DNA of 64,000 bases from the NCBI GenBank assembly GCA_021234155.1, contig JAJEKV010000667.1, forward strand, positions 57,997 to 121,996, read 5' to 3'. The notes under the pieces were generated by a model, which did not search any database, was not told where the DNA came from, and saw only the letters and a program-made list of their open reading frames with translations. Shown piece by piece: positions 34,952 to 45,400 of the stretch. Made by a program: the position numbers and the translations under genes. The stretch's first letter is position 1. Each line of letters starts with the position of its first letter. The stretch comes from Isoetes taiwanensis. Taxonomy: Eukaryota > Streptophyta > Lycopodiopsida > Isoetales > Isoetaceae.

Positions 34952-35531
34952 CCCCCAGGGGAGACCAAAACATGGGGATAATGTGGACCAACCGAGCTTC
35001 GAGCGGCCCCTACTTAATAGGAAGGCAACGGAATGGGGTAACCGGACGTTGAAGAGAAAGAGTACCAAACCCGTGAAGGGTGGAGGGAGCTATAAGACCC
35101 GACTGCAGAAGGATGCCACTATTGCCAAGAAGACATCGCTCAGAGACGGAGCAGATCGCTCACCGGGCCAAGCATCCAATAACCGCGGGAAATCCATTCC
35201 GCCGCCAAGGCAACCCTCGCTAATTAAAAGCCCCACGATTTCGGGACCGGCGTGAGCACTTCGAGATAATGAAGTATCGTAAGTCCACTGAGCCGCTGAT
35301 TCGCTTCTGGGCTTCCCTTCCAAATGTTTTGTACGAAATTGCCCAGGAATTTAAAAACCGATTTGAGGTTTCAAGCCTTCGCAATCCTCGCGACTCCAAG
35401 AGGCTGCCGAGGCTTACCCTCATAGAACTTTTGAGTGATGCCAACCTCGCTTATTCATGCAAAGAGGATTACCATCATGCCCAAGGACCTCCAGCCTAGC
35501 ACTAAGGATCCGAGGGGAGTTTCGTGACTAG
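34952..35531 (+). pseudogene. histone H3-like C-terminal domain of element A extra gene 1
   Basis: A basic tail (KRKSTKPVKGGG near 35060) recalls the ARKSTGGK region of H3. The H3 fold follows at 35231-35531 and is read in shifting frames. It has KYRKSTEPLIR (35272-), LPFQ, YEIAQEF (to 35353), KTDLRFQ (35354-35374), LQEAAEAY (35394-35417), LIELLSDANLA (35419-35451), IHAKRITIMPKDLQ (35453-35494) and LALRIRGEFRD with a stop at 35529-35531. Every helix of the H3 histone fold and the IMPKDIQLARRIRG end are present in order, at the normal total length of about 100 residues. At least five one-base slips break it. The sequence is closer to canonical H3 than to centromeric H3. Intact, it would pair with H4 in nucleosomes. 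Identification is firm; fusion to the upstream domain is inference. Confidence 0.85.
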
Positions 35532-35756
35532 GCTTATCGTTTTTTTCCCTGTTGTACAATTATTGTAACTTATCTATGTACTATTCCCATTTTTGGAGGT
35601 TGTGAATATAAAATATCTTTTTGAATATAAATTATTAATTAAATAATTTTGGGGAACGTGCCGAAAAGTATAAAATCCCTTTTTTGGCCATTAGGGTTTC
35701 ATTCTCCTTTCTTGCTTTCAGCATCTCCTTCCTCCTCCTTTGCGCCTTCACCCCTC
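35532..35756 (+). promoter_or_regulatory. gene end and promoter of element A extra gene 2
   Basis: An AT-rich, 3'-UTR-like stretch is followed by a TATA box TATAAAA (35669-35675), a telo-box-like CATTAGGGTTT (35689-35699) and a pyrimidine-rich leader before the ATG at 35757. The same TATA-plus-TTAGGGTTT arrangement occurs in element B. Telo-boxes are known in promoters of plant histone and translation genes. Confidence 0.5.
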
Positions 35757-37110
35757 ATGGCTCGCCCAACCTTGCAGCAGTGGTATTTGGACGGAGAGCA
35801 TTGGGACCTCGCGGTCCCCTTTGACCTTCTTCACCCTTATCTCCTCCAGCAGGTAGACCTCGTCTCCAACATGCAAAGATCCCCGGGATTATGCGCCTTT
35901 CTTCAGTTCTACTTGTGAAGAGATTCCTACCGCATGTGTTTACAATGAGGATGATTCGCAGCTCTATCTCGACTTCCACACCCTGCACCAGATGTTAGGG
36001 GGTGACGAGCATGCCCGGAATGTCATCAAGGGCATAAGGAGGCGGGGTACTGACCTCCCTATCGTCACCATAGATCGGGAACCTTGTTTTGAGGCCCGAT
36101 TTGCACTCGCCATCATCATGGACCAGTATATAGAGGACGAGGAGATGTTGAGCATTCCTCTACTTTTGTCGCCTCTCCCGACCGGAAGGCGACGAAGTCG
36201 TCGACGAAGCGAGGATTTTGTAAGGTGGAAGGAACTTTGCCATGAAGCCCCCTCGCCCGGTAATGTAAAGCCCCCTCAAGCCCGGGGCTAAACCTTCTTC
36301 CTACAGTACTCTTTGAATAATCAAGAGTACCTGATTTTGAGGACATTATGTGGGCCTACTGCGTCATTGGGATCCGCCAAGAAGATAGAAGTCCTTATGA
36401 CCTTGTCGAGTATTGCCAAGATGACTTCATCGACTTTACCACACCAGGTTGTGCATCCCTCACCGGTCGAGGACTTGTTGGCGATCGTCGGCCCAAGAAC
36501 TAGACCCCTTGAGACTCTTTTGTCACTTCGGCAGTTCTTATTGAGTGACACACCCCTCGGGAGGAGCACTTTATGGCTTTCAGATATCGGCCTCCTCTCT
36601 CGAGATCCGCTTTGCAGTCACCATGGGACTGGGTGGATCAGAAGAGGAAGACCTTTGGGACACCAAGGTCAGCCTTAGAGATGACAAGGAAGAAGAAGAG
36701 GAGGAGAAGATCCCCGTGAACTTGGAAAAGGAAGTTTGAGACTCCAGAGATCCTCGATTAGGGCAATGGGCAACCATGTGCCTCGATTCTTTTTCTCTTC
36801 CCCTCCCGGGCAAGGAGAGGTGTTGTTCTTCCAAGAACCTAGGGCCTTCTTCTGAAGCTTCTTGGTGGGCCGTGAGCCATATCCACTTCCATTGGGCCAT
36901 AAGAAGATTGATTATCACGCCACCACCATTACTTTGGTCCGTAGGGATTTGGTTATAGCAGCATTGGGGGCGTGGCGGGTTGCGCCTAATATCGCCTCCT
37001 TGTGGCGGCACCTTTGGCCACTTGTTTGCCACCGTGAGGCAGCAGCTCGAGCCGCCTTTCTGCTAGCCCCGATTGCCACTTTGATGTTATCGCCCACCTC
37101 CTCGGCCTAT
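35757..37110 (+). pseudogene. element A extra gene 2, unknown protein
   Basis: The reading starts MARPTLQQWYLDGEHWDLAV at 35757. It shifts into a long open frame (about 35942-36291) with DSQLYLDFHTLHQMLGGDEH and DLPIVTIDREPCFEARF, then continues in other frames through DLVEYCQDDFIDF (near 36396-36435) and PREEHFMAFRYR (near 36555-36590), and ends in an Arg/Lys/Glu-rich part. Element B has the matching block SEEEFMAFRNKW at the same relative place, so this is a conserved, shared gene and not chance. No family is recognised and no enzyme motif is seen. Several shifts break it. Confidence 0.5.
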
Positions 37111-37355
37111 GGACTAAAAGGGAGGGACCTAGTTCCTAGACAATTGTATTATGCATTTTGCATTGAGAATAGTTGTGAAATTTTGGTTGGCAATTTCTTT
37201 AGCCAAATTATGAGTTTTGTTGTGTCATCCTCTTATAAATTGGGACTATTGTATCAATGAATACAATTAAAATAGTTCTCTTCTATGACGCGTTCTTCTA
37301 TCTATTGGAGTTTAGAGTATCACAAAATTGTTCAATGTTCTATATTCGTTTCTAT
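37111..37355 (+). other. AT-rich spacer between extra gene 2 and gag
   Basis: No coding signal. TTGTATCAATGAATAC near 37250 resembles a plant 3'-UTR and polyadenylation region, which would fit an independently transcribed gene 2. Confidence 0.35.
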
Positions 37356-38475
37356 GGTCTTGCAGAAGAGACACTCGAGGAGTACGAGGAGAGGATCACC
37401 GACCAGATAAGGCGGGATGATCCAGGGCCCCCTGAACAAGATTACGGCCAAAGATATGGGGAGTACCCGGAACGAGACGGTGATTATGAGATAGAGGAGA
37501 CCCCATTCTAAACGTCGTCGGAGTTCCTCTAGGGACAGTGCCACCTCCTCACAATCAGCCACTTCTGTGTCTTCTGAGTCGTCGGTATCATCCGGTGACC
37601 ATGCAAAGCGTAGGGATAAGGAGTACCGCAAGATGGTTGATACAGCCATAACTAGTATATGGAAGAATAGGAAACCGCCCGGTTATTGGGAAATCTAGAG
37701 GCTGGGATTGAACGCAAAGAGTCCAGTTGGACGGAAATGAAGGAGTTTGGGAAGTCCTATGGCATGACGTAAAAGAATACAGGAAAGGTTGCCACCACAA
37801 ACCTTACGAGCTGCCCATTTGGTGGAAGGGCTATGCTAGAGCCAAGCATCCGGATGTATGTGTGCAAGTTCAAAAAGTTTGCTAAAGCTTTTAAGTCGCG
37901 ATTATGTGCCTCCTCGTGGCGCGACAAATGCCAACAAATTCAGACCTTTTACGGGTTAGAGCGTAGGGAATGTCGGTTGAGCCATAACGGATGAATTTAT
38001 GCGCTTTGAGACCGTATGTACGAGGAATGAATGAAAAAGAGGGCAGTGGAGGGCTATATTGAAGGGTTGGCCCCAACAATTAAACGAATGGTTAAGGCCA
38101 TAGACCAAATCAGATTCAGAGGCGAGGCTAAAGCATTGAGCCTCAAGAGGACACACCAAGGAACCCGAAGATCCGGCCCCCGCTCCTTACTTCGCAGCCC
38201 ACGGCCCGTCCACACCTTTACAAAACCCCGTCGCCAAGTCCGGGGCCCTCTCGCCAGAACTCTTATGGCGCGGGGAAAAGAAAGTCACCTTCAAGCATGC
38301 CCGACAAACGGAATAATGTCGGTAGGAAGTTCGAACCTCAGACATCTATTCCTAAAGAGGCCCGAGAACGGCTCCACCGAGATAAGGCATGCTGCCGTGT
38401 GTGTATATGCGGCCGGCACTTCATGCAAAAATTGTCCTTATGTTACGCATGAGGCCCAGTCGGCCATGGTAACCT
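37356..38475 (+). pseudogene. gag of element A
   Basis: The N-terminal part is acidic (GLAEETLEEYEERITDQIRR near 37360). The conserved retrotransposon-gag block is VEGYIEGLAPTIKRMVKAI (38043-38102), followed by the RFRGEAKALSL segment. A basic, Pro/Arg-rich stretch follows, then a Cys/His cluster near 38385-38450 that may be a zinc knuckle. Element B has the same block as VEGYIKGLSDEIHKLVRAI. Gag would form the particle that packages element RNA. Frames are broken at several points. Confidence 0.7.
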
Positions 38476-38934
38476 CGATTGGGGACGATCTTGAGTCAAC
38501 ACTACTGTCGAGGAGGACGGCCCGAGTATATTCACGGTGCGCCTCATATCCTTGCAGCTATAGAAATTGGCATCTTTGAAAGTCAGCCTCGGCATCATTT
38601 CCACCATAGGTCAAGTAGACAAGAAGCCTTTTTTGTAATTCTTATGGATACGGGAAGTACACATAATTTTGCTTCTCCTAGAATGGCCCAGTCTTGCGGC
38701 TTTGAAACCTTGAGGTCCCAGACCGAGACCCGCCACTTTAGCCGATTGGTAAGGTCCGGACATACTCATGGCCGTCGCATCAATCTCAAGATGCAGTTGC
38801 CAGTGCACCAGCTTGCTTTGGGTGCCGAGTTGATGGATATTGTTGTCGGTATGGAATTCTTGGCATCCTGCAAAGGCCAACATAAACTGCGAGAAACGGA
38901 AGTTACCTTCAATGCAGCTAATGGAGCCGTGTAA
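38476..38934 (+). pseudogene. aspartic protease (retropepsin) of element A
   Basis: A 151-codon frame contains LMDTGSTHNFASPRMAQS (38641-38694). DTG is the catalytic triad of retropepsins, and THNFASPRM is the flap-side signature of plant Ty3/gypsy proteases. MDIVVGMEFLA (near 38832-38865) is the second conserved block, though the usual Leu-Gly is changed. It would cleave the gag-pol polyprotein. Confidence 0.85.
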
Positions 38935-39149
38935 CTATAAAAGGTGAACCATTCAACCCTATTATGCGCATTTATGTCCATCGTGCGTTAGATAAAAGCT
39001 ATCGCTAAGGAAAAGCTCCTCCAAGGCCATTAGACTTGCCTCCATTGAATCGATGCTAGGTAGAAGCAAGTAATCGATACCTTGCCGTGTGGGGATTGCT
39101 AATCTTCTCCGAGAATTTGGTGATCTTTTCCCGTGATGAGATCCAAGCT

Positions 39150-40470
39150 TCCTCCCTTTTTAGAGGGGTGGAATGTGAGATAGCCTTAGAGCCGGGTACT
39201 AAGCCTACCAGGCAAGGGTCTGCATCGTATGAGTCCTCCCCGAGTTGGCAGAGCTTAAGAAGCAACTTCAGAGTTGCCGAACCTAGGTTTCATTCGACCT
39301 AGTGTTTCGCGCTTTTACGCCCTATTCTTTTGTTAAGAAAAAGGATGGCTCCTTAAGGATGTGTATTGATTATCGGCAACTCAACAAGCATACCATCAAG
39401 AATCGCTATGCTTTGCCTAGAGCAGATGATCTAATGGATCGCTTGCAAGGGCCAAGTATTTCTCAAAGATTGATCTACGCTCCCGATACCACCAGATAAA
39501 GGATTAAAGAGGAGGACATCCATAAACCGCCAGACTAGGTATGGGCATTATGAGTTTATAGTTATGCCTTTTAGATTAACTAATGCCCCAAAGAACTTTC
39601 ATGTGATCGATGAATGATGTCTTAGGACAATACTTGGATGATTTTGTTGTTATTTCTTTGACGCACATTCTCATCTATAGTAAGACCCTAGAGGAGCATG
39701 TGAAACATCTTAGATTGGCCCTACAAAAGCTAAGACGCCATCAGCTCTTTGCCAAATTTCTAAGTGCAAGTTTGCCAATTGGCAAGGTCGATTATTTGGG
39801 CCATGTCATTTTGGCAGAGGGAATTGCTACAGATCCGCAAAGATAGAGGCCGTAAGGGAATGGCCTATTCCGTGAAATGTCTCCGAGGTCCCAAGTTTTT
39901 GGGATTAGCAAGATACTATCGAAAAATTTGTAAAGGATTTTGCAAAGATTGCAACACCTCTTACAAATCTTACAAAGCATGAGAAGGTGAAGGATTGGAT
40001 GGAACACTAGAAGGCAAAGGTTCAGGAAAGTTTCCAGCAGCCTTAAAGATGCCTTAACGCCGCACTAGTTCTCACATTGCCCGATCCCCGAGAAGGATAA
40101 ACTAGTGGCAATCGGATGCCGCGAAGATTGCCACCGGGGAGTCCTAATGCGTGAGGGAGGGTTATTGCCTATGATTCAAAGAAAATGAATCCAGATGGAG
40201 CAGCGATACCCTACCCATGATCGAATTGTTGGCCGTTGTCCGTGCCCCCTGTGGATATGGAGAGACACTACCTTCTTGGTAGAAGATTCCAGCTGGATAC
40301 GGATCACCAAAGCCTCCAAGTATATTTATCCACCCAGCCAATCTCAACCTCCTCCACAAAGACGATGGATGGAATTTCGGAGGAATATGATTTTGAGATT
40401 ATGTATAAGCAAGCTAATGTGGTTGGGTGATGCGATGGCCATTCACGCCATCCCTTGGTAACCCGAACCC
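39150..40470 (+). pseudogene. reverse transcriptase and RNase H of element A
   Basis: ALEPGTKPTRQ (near 39183) opens the domain. Then come [20 protein letters not shown] (39326-39385) and [21 protein letters not shown]. The catalytic block reads FVVISLTHILIYSKTLEEHV (near 39643-39700), where the usual LDD before ILIYS is LTH, so both catalytic Asp residues are lost. VDYLGHVILAEGI (near 39788-39826) ends the thumb region. RNase H follows with IAYDSKKMNP (near 40168) and FQLDTDHQSLQVYL (near 40288-40330), the latter carrying the typical TDHxxL block. Domain order is Ty3/gypsy. Several shifts are present. Confidence 0.85.
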
Positions 40471-40513
40471 ATTGTAATGTAATTTCTACACTCACCAAAG
40501 CTGAGTTTGGAAA

Positions 40514-41569
40514 ATGATAGAACGGACCTTGGCCATGCATCCCGAAGTTCGTGAAGTTTGGGATAGTTTGGCAAGGAAGCTCTCATTTATAAAGAGCGTG
40601 AAGCTTTCGCTCGTGATAAGAAAGAAGGCAGCTTGTTATATTACAAGGATAAGTTGTGTGTACCGAGACTTCAGAGTACGTAAACTCATTCTCCATGACA
40701 CACACAATAGCCCTATAGCCGACACACGGTTTTATGAAGACCTACTTTAAGATTCGGCCCAGCTATTTTTCGCCTTCTATGAAAAAAGGATATTGTTTTG
40801 ATATATTAAGCAATGTCGTGTCGCCAAACTAAATTTGAGCGCTTATGATTCCAGCGAAGGCGACTCCACGGATGTGCTCAACGCTAAGTGGGAAGTCATA
40901 ACCATGGATTTCATTGTGGGCCTTCCACGCATTCGTGGATATGATGCGTTAATGGTAGTGGTCGATAAATTGTCGAAAATGGCTCATTTTTTGCCATGCC
41001 GCACTACCACGGATACAACCTTCGACACGCTTCTACTATTTGCCAAGGAGATCTTCGACACACCGGAATGCCACTGGTTATTATATCCCAGGTGGATCCC
41101 AAATTTGTAAGTGCATTCCGAAAGATTTCTTTGCCACTATCCGCACCAAGCTTGCTATGAGTACGCATATCACCCTCAAACGGATGGTCGACAGAGCATA
41201 CAAATCGCATCATAGAGGATATGCTAAGAAGTTATGTGTGAGTAAGCAATCACAATGGGTGGACTATATTTATCCGGGTCGAAGTTTGCTCAACAAAGAT
41301 GAAACAGAGTCTTCCAGAATGTCTCCCTTTATGATAAACTATGGTTATCAATGTCTTACTCCAGACATACGGCATAACCCCGCTTCTAAAGTGGAGGTTT
41401 CTCAACAACTCCTCTTGGAGATGCAAGCGCTAGTCGGAAGAAGTTCGTGGTTATTTATTACCGCGACGCAATGGGCCGGAAGAGTGTAGCTGATAAGTTA
41501 CGTAACCCCACGCTTTTCCGTGTGGGTGAATCGGTTTGGCTTAAGATTAAGGTGAAACAAGCCTTTTAA
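40514..41569 (+). pseudogene. integrase of element A, cut by a CACTA insertion
   Basis: HDTHNSPIADTRFYEDL (near 40697-40747) is the H-H part of the zinc-binding region. WEVITMDFIVGLPRI (near 40890-40934) starts the catalytic core with its first Asp, followed by [18 protein letters not shown] (near 40948-41001). A block ESSRMSPFMINYGYQCLTP (near 41308-41365) ends the core and VGESVWLKIKV (41525-41557) starts the C-terminal domain. The frame then meets the CACTA end at 41570. Frames are shifted at several points. Confidence 0.85.
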
Positions 41570-41582
41570 CACTACCACCCCA

Positions 41583-42490
41583 AAATCGGGTCCACATGTT
41601 GTTTTTCGTTGTTTTTGCTAAAAACAACACCAAAAACTACGGTTGTTTTTTTGTCCCGATTTGCTAGAAACGACGTGTAGTTTTAGCCAAATTTTTATAC
41701 ATGTAGTTTTTTTTTTAAAAGTCTACACGTGAGAGTTTTGTTGAAATTATCTACACGTAGGAATTACATGTGTATCTACATGTTGTTTTTAGAAGTAGAT
41801 GTGATTTTCAAGTGTTGATTTTTGAAAAATAGACATGTGGTTCTTAATAAACCTAAAAAAAAAATACACATGTAGTTTTAACTATTATTTTACAAATGAA
41901 AAACACTAAAAACTACGTGATAGAATTTTGTCCGATTTTTATCGGAAACTACACGTGAGTTTTTTGTTTTTTTTTTAACTATATTGTTTCTAAATTTTGT
42001 TTTCTTAAAAAAATGATATGTATTTTAAGAAGAAGAATGTGGTTTTTGTAAACTTTGTTGTTTTCAAGTTTGTTTTACTTAAAAAACATGTGATTTTAAC
42101 AAAATATGGTTTTTTTGTTGTTTTTTTTTAAGTGTTGTTTTCTTAGAAAAAAAACAAAATAATATGTTGTTTTTTACCTATGTTATTATTTTAATTGTTG
42201 TTTTCTTAAAAAATAACATGTGGTTTTTAAAAAATGCACTATGTTGTTTTCAAACATTCTTTTTCTCATAAAGAAGAATTTCTTTATATAGGTTTATATA
42301 AAATCAACATGTGGTTGTAAGAAAATAAGCACTTTCAAGTGTTGTTTTTGAGAACAAAAAAAATATAGTTTTGAATTGCCAAAAATATGCAAGTGTTATT
42401 TTGTTTGTTTTTCTAAAACAAAGACGATGGTTTTGAATTGAAGATCTAGAAACCATTGAAAAATATTTACCTTGATTCACAATCACAATC
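41583..42490 (+). repeat. left subterminal repeats of the 10.9-kb CACTA
   Basis: Degenerate units around ACATGTAGTTTTT / TGTTGTTTTTA / ACATGTGGTTTTT recur about every 30-45 bp. The strand is dominated by T with A and G. The right subterminal region is its inverted counterpart. Confidence 0.8.
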
Positions 42491-45400
42491 GGGAATAAAA
42501 ATATTTTCAAGAAAAAATTTGCTTGTCGCTTTTAATATGTGAAACAAATTTAGAAATACATTGTACATTCTAAACAAGATTTAGACCTTTGTTTAGACAT
42601 CCTATATAGAGGGCATAAGCCAAAGCGTGCATGGTGAAAAGTTTGCTAAGAACTCAAAACATTATGAAACCATGGAACATTTGCATGAAGCCAGCCCATA
42701 GGTGTTTTTGCCGATGCCAAAGTACAAGATTTGGCAAACAAACTTGCCCCGATCACCATAACCCAAGGCCTGCTGACGCCTCCTAAGGAAAGAAAAATTG
42801 CCATATTATTTCAAAAAGACAAGCCAAAGCAGCAAAACGCTGAGATGAAAATAATATGAAGCCCTTTAATCAACAAATCTATTACCCGGCAGAAACCATT
42901 TTCTTCATTGGAAGTAAGAATAGTGGTAAAGGTTCCCTATATTTCGATCTTCCTTTTCCGCGGCCTATGTTTGATCGCCTTTTCTTGCCTGATTCACCAC
43001 AAATTCAAATTTTGGAAAGAGTCTTTTAAGAAAAAAAAAAGGGTTTGAAGATGACCTCCTACCTTCATTCCCTTCCTAGGAGCCCATTGAATGCTTTTGA
43101 GCCCGAGTGAAGGATAAATAGAACATCGGGCCTGAAAAAAGCAAAGCAATAAAACTTAAACCAGATATCTATAGTAATGAATGGACTAAGAACGTAATGA
43201 GAAAAATTCAAGCGCAAAATATAACCCAACAAGGTGAATTAGAGATAAAAAGAATTAGATAAAGCATGATTGCACAACACTCTTTTTGTGAAAGCTAGAA
43301 TATTCACAGACCTGGGAAAATTAGAATCAAAGAAGAAGAATTCCACGATCCATAGAAACAACTTTGGCTGATGCATACCCGCACATAGACAATATAGTCA
43401 GAAATTACAAGATGATATCCATCTTACTACTCCAATCTATTTTGCTCATTAACAAAACCCTTCCAAAAATGGGGCAAGCCATAGCAAGACGCACGAAAAA
43501 TCAAGAAAGGGAAAGAGGAGGGGAGAGAAGGCATAGAACATGGCGTAAAAAGGAGTGGACAAAGAGAAGGCAGAGAACATGATCACAAAGGCAAAAAGAA
43601 AATGCTGGGATTTTGATCTTGCCCCCTATTCTCGACCAGTAAAAAAAAATCCGGATCACGATTTTCCCTTTAATCTCATTCATTTTCGTGAGCCAATAAG
43701 GTGAAAGGACGAGGGCCTAAACACCAGCCATTTATCCCATATTCACCCCAACCGCTGAATACAATATTGCTTTTATCACAAGTGAAAATTATTATAAATT
43801 CCTCACCATATGATCCTTCTTTTTACTCAATATATATTGATAGGCTTTGAAATATTGGCAATGCTTTGTTGTTGCGACATCACCATCTATCTAAAGCCTA
43901 TAGGTCATTAGCAAGGTCTATCTAAAGACCCCAACCAAAGGTCTAATGACCCACCTAACCGGGAAAGATGTCGCCTTTCGAAACATTTGTTGGGAGATAG
44001 ACATGATTAGAAGGGATGCAGTGGAGGTAGGTTTACCCAAAACAACACAATGCGGGATCAATCTTGGATGTTAATAGGGTCTAAACTAAAGCCAAATGGA
44101 TAATGAAGACTTATGATACAATACAAGCCATATTCATAAATTTGAGGGAACATTTGTACACATGACAAAGCATTACAATTTGAGGGCTAAATTTCATATT
44201 GTATAAATATCAAAAAGGCAGATATACCATTGCCACCATCACGCCATCCAATGCCCCCATCCCATGATGCCCCCTTTTTTCCATGGAGCATCAACCCATG
44301 CCCCAATCCCGACAGCTAAACTATCAAAAAAACATAAAGATTCCAATGTTTGGTAAGAAGACTAACATTGCTTTGTTATGTCTCTAAGGAAAATTTGGCA
44401 AATGCGCTTATTGAAGCTTCAATGTCATAGCCATAAGGAACTAAAAGAGGGAATAAGAAGGTCATGCACTTTGGGAAAGTCAACCAATCCATGGTAATCC
44501 CATACACCAAATGGCCCAAACAAAAGTATGATGAAAAAGCAAAGATACCATTCTTTTCTACTATGAATTCATGTGTTGGTGATGGCAAGCAAAAAACAAA
44601 GATGTTGGCAATTGATGGCTTAATTCGGAGATTTTTTGCAAGTAATACAAACAATTAGACCTAGAATTTCTGAGTCAGAAGTTTTGGTATTCAAGTTTTT
44701 TTTATTCTAGCAATCGCGGGCCCTTGTTTACAAAGATTCTCCACTAAATTTGACAAGATTTTTCAAGACATGGAGGCATTTTCATAGATGTTTTTACCCA
44801 CATCCTAATAATCTATCATATCATTGAATAGTGTAACATGTAGACATTATTGGGTGCCTAAAAGTATCTTCTTAGTCTTCGAAAAGATCCTACATAGTGG
44901 TCCCTTAAGATTACCTATGCAAAGACTAACTAACAATGCCTCGCGGAGGTACAAAACTTTCTATTTGGGTTATTAAAACACATTCAATATGATTTGAAAA
45001 GTTTCCAATGAAACAACCATCTCTCGTTTATGTTAGAATTTTAGCAAGACCTAAAAATTAGGTTATAATGGTTTTAACATCGTTGTCAAAATATGCCACA
45101 GTATACCTATGGTTCCAACATGACACTGGCCAATATTACAACGCCAGGAAACACATCACGCTATTTTAAACCGGTGTTGTATAAGTTAGTACAAAGAAAT
45201 CAATATGGTTGTTTAAAAAGATAAACACAATGGATATGTGAGCATGGGGTTTTTGTATATGACTTGTATAATGAGTACAAACACATGGAATATGATTTGT
45301 AAAGCTTACCATGAAACATTTTACCACGATGCAAATTTTTAGGGGAGAGCCTCTAGAATACATCTAACCACTCAGTTCGTTATGGCAAACCATTGATAGG

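Larger units (their letters stand above)
31821..41569 (+). mobile_element. Ty3/gypsy-type retroelement A, carrying a histone-H3 gene
   Basis: Order on the + strand: LTR (31821-33445), primer-binding site (33449), extra gene 1 ending in a histone H3 fold (34169-35531), extra gene 2 (35757-37110), gag (from about 37360), protease, reverse transcriptase, RNase H and integrase to 41569. There a CACTA element interrupts it. The right-hand remainder may lie at 52488-53082. Gene order PR-RT-RH-INT is that of Ty3/gypsy. All pol parts carry shifts, so the copy is inactive. The two extra genes before gag are not a standard part of this family. Confidence 0.8.
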
